DNA of 64,000 bases from Rhizophagus clarus (Eukaryota > Glomeromycota > Glomeromycetes > Glomerales > Glomeraceae), in assembly GCA_015698045.1 (NCBI GenBank), contig BLAL01000049.1:1-64000 (forward strand), given 5' to 3'. The translations under genes and the position numbers were made by a program. Each line of letters begins with the position of its first letter. The first letter of the stretch is position 1. A model generated the notes under the pieces. It was not told the DNA's origin. It did not search any database and was given only the letters and a program-made list of their open reading frames with translations. Of this stretch, positions 24,001 through 35,302 are shown piece after piece.

Positions 24001-25397
24001 AATTTTTGATGAATATTTTCAGGTAAATTATGAATATATGTATATTTTTTATTAAATAATTTAATTATAATAAAATTATTAGTACATTAAATCAATTTTT
24101 AATAATTTATAAATAGTATTTATTTACTATGGTTCTGAAGGTACAAACGGCTCAATATCCAATGCTTTCCAATAAGGTAAAGTGGATAATTTGTTGTTTA
24201 AATTATCGTATATATTTTTAGTTTGAAATTAGAAAAAAAATGAACACCTTCATAAACCTTAATACTAATTGAATCATCTATTGATCTAGTAGGAATTTCT
24301 AATTGATGATTTTTATTTACAGTATTTTGATTCTTTGCATGTTTAAATATGTAGAATATTCATTTAAACATTTAGTGAATTTTTCCACTATTGGGTAAAG
24401 CCAAGTAAATTGTGAATTCTCCATCCATGAAGCATTCAAATATCCAAAAAGTAAATTTGCATATCGACCTAAACAATTATAATCGAACTTTGGTCTAGTA
24501 TTTTTATAACTTGATGGATCTGATCTATTAAAAAATTCTTCAAGTTCTTTAGGAGGATGTATTGCTCTTCCTTTCATTTTTTCAACACCACATGTATCTA
24601 CATACCATATAGCATTTAATAAATCATTTATAAATGATTTTCCTATTGACTCTACAGCAATTCTTCCTTTCCAACCCCCATCATTATTTTTTATCCATAC
24701 CACTATATCATGATGCAATAAATCCTTTTTATTTGGCTTTTTTGGTAAATTAAAAGATGGTAAAGATAATTGTATAGAATTAGAAATAAGTACTTTAAAT
24801 GCGTCTTTTTTTTTGTAAAATTGGTTGATAGTTTTCTGGAATTTGCAACTCAAATATAACAAAGTTTCCAAAATTTTGTGAAATTTCATTTAATTCACAT
24901 TGAACATTAACATCAACAAATTCATCTTTTAATGAATTTCCTATTTTTGCTTTTAATAGAAAATTTTGATAGTCTTTATTAATAAAAACTTCCAGTAAAA
25001 TTTGTCCAATAACCAATGAATGAAAAAATTCAGATAATAAAGGATTTCCAATAATAGGATGTATTTGCCATCTAAGTACTTCTTTTCTGTTACTTAATAT
25101 AACTTTTATACTTATAGAAGGCATATTTTTTTATAGATATATAAAAGATTATATTAAAAAATCTTTGTTTAACATGTTAAAAGAACAAATATAGAAACCT
25201 TTGATACAATAAAAAAAAAATAAATCTGTGATAAAAAAAATAGAACATTCTTTGATAAAAAATTTATTTACAAAATTAGCCAATCATCTTTCAACAATTT
25301 GCTAAATTTTTTTCTTAAGTAAATTATTTTTCTAGGCGGCCTGGTCATATTTTAATATTTAATATGATGAGAAACTAACTATTTTATTTATTTGGTC
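21031..25397 (-). mobile_element. 4.4-kb TIR transposon carrying a DDE-like gene of an unnamed AM-fungal family
   Basis: A 30-bp identical inverted repeat ending AATAGTTAGTTTCTCATC lies at 21034-21063 and, reversed, at 25366-25395. Further in, both ends carry a second related block (ATATGACACCAGCCC left, ATATGACCAGGCCGCC right), displaced by about 50 bp on the left, so the TIRs once extended to about 100 bp. Between them lies one decayed gene on the minus strand (21484-25124). I could not fix an unambiguous target-site duplication in the A/T-rich flanks. TIR plus a single DDE-like gene is the layout of a cut-and-paste DNA transposon. Confidence 0.75.
21484..25124 (-). pseudogene. Decayed DDE-type (RNase H-like) transposase-like gene
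   Basis: Coding starts at the ATG at 25124 (MPSISIKVILSNRKEVLRWQ). Recognisable blocks in order: VDVNVQCELNEI; KKDLLHHDIVVWI, GKSFINDLLNAIWYVD and KFDYNCLGRY (24317-24780); an Arg/Lys-rich exon with RVDESLGNKEITNKSY; then the catalytic-looking region at 22540-23570 with EPNYPVAAVD, FAVADHDFTKCG, SFYRGNVFVGLK, LYTNGGSDHQVKF and NLVERIMSILNLGLQ; and a zinc-binding C-terminal part with CANC...CYTC and CFNC...YCEAC pairs. From memory the family is large in Rhizophagus and has relatives in sponges and other invertebrates. Asp in VADHDF, Asp in GGSDH and Glu in LVERIM make a plausible D-D-E triad. The copy is broken: TGA occurs where Trp is expected at 23562, 23313, 22827, 22539, 22524, 22108, 21874 and 21868; there are a few TAA/TAG stops (23628, 22090, 21733) and at least two frameshifts (near 22220 and 24210). 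Confidence 0.75.
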
Positions 25398-25752
25398 TAA
25401 TTTTAAAAAGGAATTTTTTTTTGTTTCTATTTATATAAAAAAATTTATTAATATTCTTTTTTTTTTTTTTTGCAATTATTAAAATTAAACTAAGTAAGAA
25501 TTTTTAAAAATATGGGTATTTTTATTAAAAATATTTATTAATATTTTTTTTTGCTTTTTTTTTTTGTAATAAGTACTAATTTTAGATATTAAAGTTAAAT
25601 TAAATAAAAGTTTTTATAAGTATAAAGAAAGAATATTTTATTTTTAATTATTTAGTTTAATATATTTTGTTATAAGAAAATATGTTTTATTAAATTGTAT
25701 GCATTATAATAAATATAATAATTGTTTTTTTTTTTTTTTGAGATCAATAAAT
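25398..25752. other. T-rich spacer
   Basis: Poly-T tracts (about 25450-25470, 25720-25738) and A/T sequence only; no gene. Confidence 0.5.
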
Positions 25753-25754
25753 TA

Positions 25755-27476
25755 GAGATGCGATCCAGATGAGATTTTATGATCTGTGATCTGATTTAGA
25801 TCAATCTGGATTCATCTGTCAGATTCCAGATCAATCCAGAATTTTTTTTACAAAAAAATAAAATATATGAGTCAGGTCATCAAATTCATAACCTGAACAC
25901 GAGTCAGGTCAGTATTAGTTGGCTACCTGACACGAGTGTTGACCTGACATATATTTGGGTCAAGCAAATATTAAAAAAAAACGCCAAAATTATGTAGTTC
26001 TGGTGTTTTTTATTTTTAGATGTAAATACGCCAAAACTATTAGTTCTAGAGCTCCGAACAGGTTGTAAACTTGTAGGGTCGTTAGTTCAACTTGTGATAC
26101 TCAGGTCAGTTCGGGTGCTCAATTTGACTCAAATCTTGTATATATATAAAAAAACTGATACGTTTAATTATTAAGTTTTGGTAATTTTATATATGAAAAA
26201 ATGCCAGTAATGATGGTTCTGGCATTTTTTTTTAATCTTTCATAACGATTTTCTTAATCGTTTTTAATAAAAATATCAAAAAAAAATGATTTTTCTTAAT
26301 CGTTTTTAATAAAAATATCAAAAAAAAAATGATTTTTCTTAATCGTTTTTAATAAAAATATCAAAAAAAATGATTTCTCTTAATTATTTTTAAAAAAAAC
26401 AATTTTTCTTAATCGTTTTTAATAAAATTATTAAAAAAAAATGATTTTTCTTAATCATTTTTAATAAAAATATTAAAAAAAAATGATTTTTCTTAATCGT
26501 TTAATAAAAATATTAAAAAAAAACTATTTTTTAAAAAATAAAAATATTTATAAAACGATTTTTCTTAATAATAAAAAAATGATTTTTCTAATTGTTTTTA
26601 ATAATAAAAATGATTTTTCTTAATTGTTTTTAATAAAAATATTAAAAAAAAAAATGATTTTTCTTAATCGTTTTTTAATAATAAAGATATTTAAAAACCA
26701 ATTTTTCTTAATCGTTTTTAATAACAAAATTATTAAAAAAAACAATTTTTCTTGATCATTTTTAATAATGAAATTAATAAAAAATGATTTTTTTTAATCG
26801 TATTTTAATAAATAATATATTAAAAAATGATTTTTCTTAACTGTTTTTAATAAATATTTTTATTAAAAATGACTTTTCTTAATCATTTTAATAATAAAAA
26901 TTCATTTTAATAATAAAAATGATTTTATTAATCATTTTTAGTAATAATCGTTTTTAATAATTAATTGTTAAAGCTGGAACTGTAGTTTTAACATTTTTTA
27001 ATCAATATTACATATAAAAATGCTGGAACTAAATTCTGGCATTTTTTTTATTTTAACATGTAAATGCGTCAGAACTATTGGTTCTAGCGTTTTTATGCTG
27101 AAACTAACAATTTTCTGGCATTTTTTTATATATAAATTGCAAAAAAATGCTGAAACTGATAATTAAATATAAAAAACGTTTTGGCATTTTTTTATATATT
27201 AAATATACCAGTTTTTCTTTTATTTCAAAAATTAATTTTTTTAATATTTTTATTAGAAAAATTAATTTTTTAAATCTGTTTTAATAAAAAAACAAATTTT
27301 TTTCAATTTGTTTTTCAATTTTTTAAAATTTTTTATTAAAAATATTTAAAAAATTAATTTTTATAAATAAACTGGATTATATGGATTATCCATAATTTAT
27401 CTGGATCAATCCAAATCTGTGCTGAATCAGTTGGATGGGCGGATTATCTGAATGATCAGTTCACAGATCGCATCTC
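25755..27476. mobile_element. TIR element with several internal arrays, mainly a ~42-bp CGTTTTTAATAAAAAT repeat
   Basis: Both ends begin GAGATGCGATC and are flanked by TA (25753-25754, 27477-27478). Subterminal DNA is full of GATCTG/CAGATC and CTGGAT/ATCCAG motifs in both orientations. The interior holds a GGTCAGGT/ACCTGAC cluster (25870-25970), pieces of the TGCCAGTA..CTGGCA minisatellite (26190-26230 and 26990-27190), and at 26240-26960 about 15 units based on AAATGATTTTTCTTAATCG and TTTTTAATAAAAATAT. At 26046 a fragment starts AGAGCTCCGAACAGG, resembling the ends of the 1037-3601 family, so a truncated insertion may be included. No coding capacity. Confidence 0.75.
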
Positions 27477-27521
27477 TACAATAAATATAATAATATTAAA
27501 TATATATTATAATTAAATTAA

Positions 27522-27762
27522 GGGTTTTGTTTTTTTCCGCACCTGCGATATATCACACCCTGAACACTCTGGGCAAAATTACGGTAATGCCGGGCAAAAT
27601 TAAACATGTGACATTTAACTAGGGACGTGAAAAATAGATTTTTTATAACTGAAAAAATTCTAAGTCCCCAAAATACATATAAAAAAATAAAAAAAGAAGG
27701 GGTGTGATACAGATGACAAAAAAGGGTGCGATGCATCGCAGGTGTGAAAAATTATTAAACCC
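27522..27762. mobile_element. 241-bp MITE with 9-bp target duplication (MULE-like)
   Basis: Ends GGGTTTTGTTTTTTTCCGCA (left) and GGGTTTAATAATTTTTCACA (right, reversed), both continuing CCTGCGAT, so the TIRs match loosely over about 39 bp. The element is flanked by perfect 9-bp repeats TTAAATTAA at 27513-27521 and 27763-27771. A 9-bp duplication is typical of Mutator-like transposons, although an A/T-only duplication is weak evidence on its own. The 72-codon minus frame here is internal to the MITE and not a gene. Confidence 0.75.
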
Positions 27763-27771
27763 TTAAATTAA

Positions 27772-30336
27772 ATATAAAATTTCTTAATTTATTAAAAAAA
27801 AAATTATATTAAAATATTTAACACAAATTTTTTTAATATATGAGTTTGTCAATAATATAATAAGTATAATATAAAAAAAAATTTTTTAATTTTATATTAT
27901 TTAAATAAAAATTGATAAAAAATTAATTTTTTTTTTTAATAAAATATTTTGGGTTTCAAATTCAAATTAATTTCAAGATCATTTTTAATAAATAATAATT
28001 AGTTATATTAGCATTAATATTATTCAAATCTTTAATTTATTTTAATTTGATATATAAAAATCTGAATAAATTTTAAGTTTTCTAAATATAATATATATAA
28101 AATAAGTACAAATTTAAAAATTTTTAAAATTAATAATGGTTTTTCCTATATTGATGTTGAATAATTTAATAATGCAATTAATGTATTAAGATCTGTTAAG
28201 TTCTATGATAATTTAATCTTTGTTCCTACCATTTCTGGAAGATGGATTTAAAAATTTGGAGATTTAAAAAGAATCAGATTAAGTAAGTTTAAACTTGGGT
28301 TTAACTATACAAGATGAGGATGATTCCAATAACAATTTTTCAATATGTTTGAACCAATTGGTCACAGGTTCTTTACAGGAAAGTTTAGTCATAAATTAGA
28401 ACTATTTTCATATCATTATGAGAATGCCATCTGCTGAAATTAGTTATGACATATTTACAAGTAGATAAAGGTGAGCATATGGTACCTGCTAAAGTATTGT
28501 AGTTATGATTCTATAGTTCTGATAGTAACTGGCCTTTAGATCAGATTGTAAATGTGAAATTATCTATTCCCTTCTTTCCTTTCAAGTTTATTTTTTTTTT
28601 CATCTTGATTTTTTTTTTCTTCACCCTCTTTTTTTTTTTGAAAAAATAAAAAAAAGGCATTCTTTATTTATTTATATTTATTTATTTATTTATTGATTTT
28701 TATTTTTATTTTATATTCAGCTTGACATTAATATAAAGATCTGATGCTAAAAGTAAGAAAAAAACTGCCAGATTATTTCTTGCTACATTCATATATAAAT
28801 TTCTGTAATTTTGAATATTTATAAAAATACTGTCTATCTTTTTCATCAAAAGTTAAGCTTGATGAAATCAGAAAATAGTGGTGATTAATGTTACATTATT
28901 AGCATTGAGAGTAATGAGTAAATTCATAATTCCTGAAATGATAACTTGCATCTATAAACTATTAAGATCTAAAAATCCTTCGTAATAAAGAGATGCTGTG
29001 GGAAATAATCATTAGATCTCCAAGGTATGTTTAACCAAAGCAAATAACAGTTGTTTGATGGCATCCTATTCTTGTTTTATATAATTAGCAATTTAGTTCA
29101 AATAAATCAGTTTAGAATAAAAAATCTTGTTGATTAAATAAACGATTTGTCTTACTGATAATTTTTTCCCTCTGATTACAAAGATAAATTTGTCCCTAAT
29201 TCATTTTAAGCATTCTTTGTTCAGTTTTTTTGTGTATTTTAGTGAGAAATCTATTTGTATTTGATTTTTAAATTTATAAATTATTTTAATATAATTTATA
29301 TATATATTATTTGGAATTTTATATATATACCATAAAATAAATTACTTAGCAGAATAAAAAATTCAAAGGTTATAATAAAAGTTTGCTTAGCAGAACTTAA
29401 AATAATTTGCTTATTAATCATAGTAAATCTTGAAATTTTTATCTAACTTATATATATATTGTTTGGGATCTTATACTGATTTTTTATTAAGTAATATATC
29501 TTGAAAATATCATATTTTATATTTATTCTAAATATTAAAAGTAAAGTTATAGATTAATAGATATTCAAGTTATTTTTTGATAATCATTAATTTTAATTAA
29601 TTAATTAATTCTTATTTTTTATTAATAATTAAAAAACATTATTTTACAAATATTATAAGTAAATTAAAAATATAAAAATTCATAGTATTATCTTATTATT
29701 ATTAAGAAAATATGCCAGTTAAATGATGATATATTTTAGTTGATAATTTTTTAAATCAAGAATTGAAATATATAATATATTTTTAAGAGAACAATTATAC
29801 AGATTTTAAACTATATAATACAACCCTTTGCATTATATTAATTCTTTTCTTTTTTTTTAACTTTTATAACTTTTTATAATTAATTTGTTTCCTTTATATT
29901 TTTAATGATAATAAATCTAATTTTTTTAGAATTTTTTATATATTTATTTATAAACATGAAATAATTTATTTTATTCATATATACAATATTTTTATCTATT
30001 TATATTATTTATTTTATACTTATAAGATAACTTTAAAATTTTAATTTAAATATAAATTTATAAAATTAATAACAATTAAAATAAACAAATATTATTTTTA
30101 ATTTATATTTATTATTATAATTTTGCTTTATATTAAAAAATTTATTATTTAATATATAATATATTATATTATTATATTATATGATATATATAAAATAATG
30201 ATAAATTATTTTGGTAAAAAATTAAAATATTAATATATAATAAAAAGAGTAATATATTTAAAATTTTTATAAATATCTATAAAATTAGCAAAAATTAATT
30301 AGTATTATTATAATAATTTTTTAAAATTAAATTCAA
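27772..30336. other. AT-rich stretch with microsatellites and one dispersed repeat
   Basis: No gene. A short poly-T and (TTTA)n region lies at 28590-28700. Sequence around 28340-28560 is less biased, with fragments such as FEPIGHRFFTGKFSHKLELF in one frame, but stops are frequent and I cannot name it. A dispersed repeat at 29340-29475 is described separately. Confidence 0.5.
29340..29475. repeat. Dispersed repeat, inverted partner at 31800-31925
   Basis: The sequence with TTGCTTAGCAGAA, AATTTGCTTATTAATCATAG and ATATATTGTTTGGG recurs in reverse complement inside the 1.5-kb insertion at 31682-33217 (TTTGCTTATTGATCATAGT and TATATATTGTTTGGGGG). The two copies are about 2.4 kb apart and differ by small indels. 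This is probably part of a repeat family related to that insertion. Confidence 0.65.
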
Positions 30337-30338
30337 TA

Positions 30339-31348
30339 CAGTCCCTCTCGATATAACGAATCCTATATCTAGCTGATCAGGGCTTTATTATAAGAAAATT
30401 TGTTAATACTATAACAAATTATTTGGTATAATATAACGAATTTTTTGGTATAACATAACGAATTTTTTGGTATAGGTATATTGGATATGTGAGTCATGTG
30501 ATTTGCCAATCTACATAACTAATATGCCAATCTGAACACTTTTTTTATTAAAAAATTTTATTCTTTTGTAAGAAACAAATCTTTCAACCACAACTTTTAG
30601 ATAAATCAGTGAGTTCAAATTATTTTTTTAATATTTTTTTTTTATTTTTATTATTAATTTAGTATAAGAATATTTTTATTAATGTTTTTTCTTTTTATTT
30701 TTTATAGGAACAGATCTTTCAAAACGTTCCTAGAAGTAAATGGAGTAAAGGAGGTGATTTTTTTTTCATTTTAATATATAAAAATGTTTATTAATATTCT
30801 TCTTTTTTATTTTTTATGAGAACAGATTTTTGGAGCATCTCTGAAGATAAATAAAGTAAAAGAGACAATTTTTTTCTTTATTTTAATATGTAAGAACATT
30901 TATTAACATTCTTCTTTTTTATTTTTTATAAGAATGCATTCTTGAAGATAAATGGAGTAAAAGGACAAGTTTTTTTATTTTAATATATATAAATGTTTAT
31001 TAACGTTTTTTTTTCTTTTTTGTAGAAACAGATCTTTCAAAATATTTCTGGAGATAAATGGAATAAAAGAGATGAGTTTTTTTTATTTTAATATATAAAA
31101 ACATTTATTAACATTCTTATTAACAAAAATAAATCTTTATTATATTAAAAAAAAATTATTATAATAATAATTTGTTATAAGAAGGGTCATTTTGTATATG
31201 CCATTCTGCACACTTTACTTTGTACTATATTATACAATAAATAAATAGTAAACTTAGTTTTTTCATATTTAAAAATCAGTATCATATAAATGGTCTGTTA
31301 TATCATGTTATTCGCTATAATAAGGTTTACTGTAGAGAGGGTTGACTG
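30339..31348. mobile_element. Pogo/Tigger-like TIR element with ~107-bp internal tandem repeats
   Basis: 1010 bp, flanked by TA (30337-30338, 31349-31350). Left end CAGTCCCTCTCGATATAACG; right end reversed CAGTCAACCCTCTCTACAGT. CAGT...CCCTCTC ends and TA duplication resemble pogo-type (Tc1/mariner superfamily) elements. Near both ends are TATAACGAATT / ATTCGCTATAA motifs. Between about 30560 and 31130 lie five or six units of roughly 105-110 bp, each with AGAACAGATCTTTC, GAAGTAAATGGAGTAAAAG and TTTTAATATATAAAAATGTT. No coding capacity. Confidence 0.75.
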
Positions 31349-31350
31349 TA

Positions 31351-31584
31351 TATTTTTTTCTTAAATAAATTTATTTATTTGATTTTTTTTTTTACTTTAT
31401 TTATAAAAAAATTTAATAATTAAGAAAGAATTAATTTTAAAATAAATTTTAGAAGAAATTATATTATTATAATTTATTATAAAATTAATAGATATTTCTT
31501 AAAATTATAATAAATATTAGAATTATATTTCTAAATAAAAGGTCTTTTTTTATTATTACATTGATATTAGTGAAAAAATATATA
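31351..31584. other. AT-rich spacer
   Basis: Short A/T-rich gap between two transposons; nothing recognised. Confidence 0.5.
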
Positions 31585-33284
31585 TGGGTCTTTGCAATAA
31601 AAAGATATAAAACTCAAAAAAATTTTTAAATTTATTTTATATATTAATTATGTTTTTTATACTAAAATAAGTATAAATTTAAAGGATCCTGAACTATATA
31701 TAAATAAGCCAGAGATTAAGTTTGCTTATGGATTATATAAAATTTTAAAAAATTGCTTATTTCAGGAATATTTTTGAAAATTTCTTATTCTACATACCCA
31801 GAACCCCCAAACAATATATATAGGTCAGATGAAAATTTCAAAATTTACTATGATCAATAAGCAAATTATTTTAGCAAACTCTTATTATAATCTTTGAATT
31901 TTTTATTCTGCTAAGCAATTTTTTTTCTGACATATATAACTTTATTTAAGTATAAAAAGATAATTTAATTATAATAAATATATATATAGTAATAATAAAT
32001 TAATTTTTTATATCATTGCAAAAAAAAATTGTAAAATTAATTCACTAAATATTAATAAATTAATAATATAAAATGATATACAACCTCAGAATTTTTAATT
32101 TTAATTAATATTAATATAATATTAATATACTATTGCTATTTTAAAAATAGTTTTAAAATTTGGAATTTTTTATAAATATTATTATATTTAGATTTATAAA
32201 AATTAAAATATAAATTATTGCTAACCCTTATGAACAACTTCTTAAAGTTAACAAGTTGATTTAAAATAAAAAAAATTACACTTTAAAATTAAAATCACTT
32301 AAACAATAAATAATTGAAAGTATAAAAGTTGGTCACCAATTATTCTAAAATTTTTACTGTAGATTCGACCTCGCTGAACAGCTTTTTAAACATAAAAAAG
32401 TAATTTCATTTGACCAAAATGATGTTATTACGTTCTGAAGTTAAAAGAGAAGAAAAAATTTTTTGGAGTTAGTACTGTTTAAAAAATATAATTATCTTCA
32501 TAAATATTATACTTAGAATCATAAAAATTGAAATACAAATACTTTTTACAACTGCTGAACATTTACTTAAACATAAAAAGGTAATTTCATTTGTCCAAAA
32601 TTCATTTTATATATGAGTAAAATTAGCAAACAAAAAATAAGAATATGAGAATATTATTATAAAAACATGATTTTTTTTTATAAATATTAAATATAATATT
32701 GTTTTTATAAAATTAAAATGTAGAAAAGAAGTATCAGTTTAAAAAAATTTTTTGTAAAAAAATTTTTTTGATATACGTGTAAAATTAAAATTTTTTTTCT
32801 CTCTATATATATATAAAAATCTTTGTTATACGAATAAGGGGTTCTGCTACGCAAATATAATTACTGAGCTGAAATAAAAATAAGTTCAACTACGCATTTA
32901 AATATCTAACCAACTAAAAATTTTATATTAAAATAAGCAAATAAAAGTCTTACATAGGGTTTTTTTTTATATGATCATTAAGCAAACTCAAATCTAACAT
33001 ATTTATATATTGTTCAGAGTCCTACATATCCCCTTCCCTGTATTTAAAATATTTACTAATCAGATTTTAATGAAATTTATATCATTAGATTTGTTTCAAT
33101 GAGACGAATCTAATGATATGATTTTTATTTTAATAGCATTAATATTGACCAAAATATCCTAAATTAAAAATTTTACTATACATTATATTTAATCTAAATG
33201 AGAGATATTTAGGAACCTAAATTTAATATTAATTAAATTTTTATTTTTTTTTGAGTTTCATACCTTTTTATTGCAAAGATCCCA
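31585..33284. mobile_element. 156-bp MITE split by a later insertion
   Basis: Ends TGGGTCTTTGCAATAAAAAG (left, 31585) and TGGGATCTTTGCAATAAAAA (right, reversed, ending 33284), flanked by TA. The left 97 bp and the right 59 bp together match the uninterrupted MITE at 49468-49623. Taking out the nested insertion plus one 8-bp duplication leaves 1700 - 1544 = 156 bp, exactly the length of that copy. Confidence 0.9.
31682..33217. mobile_element. 1.5-kb insertion with 8-bp target duplication TAAATTTA (hAT-like, non-coding)
   Basis: The insert sits inside the MITE and is bracketed by TAAATTTA at 31674-31681 and 33218-33225. Its ends are loosely inverted: AAGGATCCTGAA left and GGTTCCTAAATA right, reversed. 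An 8-bp duplication suggests hAT activity, but the ends are too diverged to be sure. It contains no gene and includes the inverted copy of the 29340-29475 repeat. It is younger than the MITE. Confidence 0.7.
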
Positions 33285-33503
33285 TATTTGTAAAATACAT
33301 TTATATTATATATAGTTATGATTTTTTTGAATAATACTAATAATACTGCTATATATTTATTAAGTTTTGAAATTATGATTTTATTATAATAAATTGAAAG
33401 AAGATCTGTATTGTATAAAACTAAATTATTTTATATAGAATTTTAAGAAGTGTGTATATTTATTTTTTAAATTTATAATTTAATTGTAATTCTTATATAA
33501 ATT

Positions 33504-35090
33504 TCAGAAATAAATAAAATCCAAAAAGTATTTATATATTGATGTCCAATTAATACTAATTCTTTTTTTATCAAATGTAAGCTTTAATTTTCTACTTTCT
33601 GATATTTCATCAATCTCTCTTCTTAATACATCAACACATGTATAATAATAGAAATCTAAATTAATTAAATTATCAATATGATTTTTTACAATTTCTTTTA
33701 AAAGATCATGTTCAATTACTCCTTCAAATGAAAGAAATTTTAAAGATTTAGGGAGAGATTGTATAATAATTAATATTAATTCATCAGGTAAATCAAAATT
33801 ATAATATTCTGAAGTAAAAAAAATAATTTTTTGTAGATTTGGACAATTATTACAGACAGATTTGAATTCTTTAAACACTTTATCATACTTCTGCTGGTTT
33901 ATTCTATATCTATAATCATTAGTATATCCAAAAATATGATTTAAGTTTAATCCAATCAATGTAAGATTTTTACAGTATAATGATATAGTATTAAGAATTG
34001 ATTTTAAATAATTTTCTCCTAATGATAAATCAATATGAGATGAAACCATCTTAAACACTTTCAAAGTATTTCTATGATTCTTTAAAAATTCCATAATATA
34101 AGTTGGCCAATTATAATAAATGCTATAATTTCTTTCTGAAGAAATTAAAAAACAATCTAATAATGAGAAAGAAAATAACTTGGGTAAATAAATATCCATT
34201 AAGCAGTTCATTTTATCAAAATCAATAATCATAGAATTTAAATGTAATTCTTCAAGATTTGAGCAAATAGATAAAAAATTCAAATCAGTTTGTTCTTGAT
34301 TAAAACAACCTTTAATCATTATATATTTGATAGAATGAAATGAATGTTCAGAAAGTTTAAAGAAAAATTTTCTCCAATTTTCCATATGTGGGTTATTATC
34401 ATTATTTCTCACAATATTTAAGATAAAATATTCCAAGTTGTTTTGAACAGAAATAAATCTAATAAGGTCTTCAAAAAATTTCACAGTAATTTTATGAGTA
34501 TAGCAGACAAGTTCAATGGAGAGATATTTGATGTTACTAACGTAAATTGATAAATCAAAAAAAGGTGAATAATGACTATATATTTCTGCATGATATATTA
34601 TCTTTGTAATTTGATTAAGTAACAATTGAGATTTTGGTAATGTAAAAATTCTTTTACATTCTTTTTCAAATCCATATGAATATATCAATTCATCTAATCC
34701 TTTTGTTTTTAAAAAAATAATTTTGGCTATTGCCATGAAATATTTTTCACGGCTAGTATAATTAAAATCAATTAAATCTAATAAGGATGTTTCAAATTGT
34801 TGGATGAACCATCCGTAATCAAACAAAGTTTTAGTTGGAATAGCTAGAATATCTTTAAGTCCTAAATCGATTCTTTCTTGTAATGTGATTTGTGAAAGAA
34901 GAGTAGGAATGATTTTTTTCATTTTGTCTCTTTGAATATTATAACTAAATGGTCTTCTCCACAATATGGCGACAGCATTTTCACACCAATTTTTATTCAC
35001 AAGTAATAATGAAAATAAAGAATTATTGTCGTCATCAAGATTATTAAAAATTTTTTGTAATAATTCATTTGAAAAAGTTTTTATGGCCAT
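33504..35090 (-). CDS. F-box protein with degenerate LRR-like C-terminal region
   Basis: 528 residues, single exon. The N-terminus (residues 1-45; FSNELLQKIFNNL, LFSLLLVNKNWCENAVAILWRRPF) is an F-box, the motif that docks a protein onto Skp1 in SCF ubiquitin ligases. The remainder is Leu/Ile/Asn-rich with irregular repeats (LSICSNLEELHLNSM, SLYCKNLTLIGLNLN, SVCNNCPNLQKIIFF, SLPKSLKFLSFEG), as in LRR/RNI-like substrate-binding regions. The frame is open 33 codons further upstream, but that extension is encoded by A/T tracts and gives an implausible Phe-rich leader, so I start at MAIKTF. F-box/LRR genes are greatly expanded in Rhizophagus. The likely role is choosing proteins for ubiquitination; the substrate is unknown. 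It lies in the same direction as, and about 210 bp downstream of, the arrestin gene. Confidence 0.85.
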   Translation of the reverse strand: MAIKTFSNELLQKIFNNLDDDNNSLFSLLLVNKNWCENAVAILWRRPFSYNIQRDKMKKIIPTLLSQITLQERIDLGLKDILAIPTKTLFDYGWFIQQFETSLLDLIDFNYTSREKYFMAIAKIIFLKTKGLDELIYSYGFEKECKRIFTLPKSQLLLNQITKIIYHAEIYSHYSPFFDLSIYVSNIKYLSIELVCYTHKITVKFFEDLIRFISVQNNLEYFILNIVRNNDNNPHMENWRKFFFKLSEHSFHSIKYIMIKGCFNQEQTDLNFLSICSNLEELHLNSMIIDFDKMNCLMDIYLPKLFSFSLLDCFLISSERNYSIYYNWPTYIMEFLKNHRNTLKVFKMVSSHIDLSLGENYLKSILNTISLYCKNLTLIGLNLNHIFGYTNDYRYRINQQKYDKVFKEFKSVCNNCPNLQKIIFFTSEYYNFDLPDELILIIIQSLPKSLKFLSFEGVIEHDLLKEIVKNHIDNLINLDFYYYTCVDVLRREIDEISESRKLKLTFDKKRISINWTSIYKYFLDFIYF

Positions 35091-35302
35091 GATAAAAGAA
35101 GGAAAGAAGAAAAGACGGGAAAAGACGAGGAAGAGAAAAAAAAAATTTTTTTTATCATATCCATCACTTTGATAATGATTGATAATCATTTGTCATGTGT
35201 CAATAATCATTATCCGCGTATTTAATTGAAACATTTAATTTAATATTTTATTTGATATTTATACATAATATATATATATATATATATATATTATAATAAT
35301 AA

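Noticed and set aside
21484-25124. Bacterial-endosymbiont origin (TGA = Trp code) for the DDE-like gene
   Set aside because: The gene lies between TIRs of a DNA transposon, belongs to a eukaryotic multicopy family, has TAA/TAG stops and frameshifts too, and sits among intron-bearing nuclear genes.
28340-28560. Possible gene remnant with FEPIGHRFFTGKFSHKLELF
   Set aside because: Stops are frequent on both sides and no family comes to mind; recorded only as part of the spacer.
35090-35189. N-terminal extension of the F-box protein by 33 residues
   Set aside because: Encoded by A/T homopolymers and giving a Phe-rich leader before the F-box; the internal ATG is a better start.
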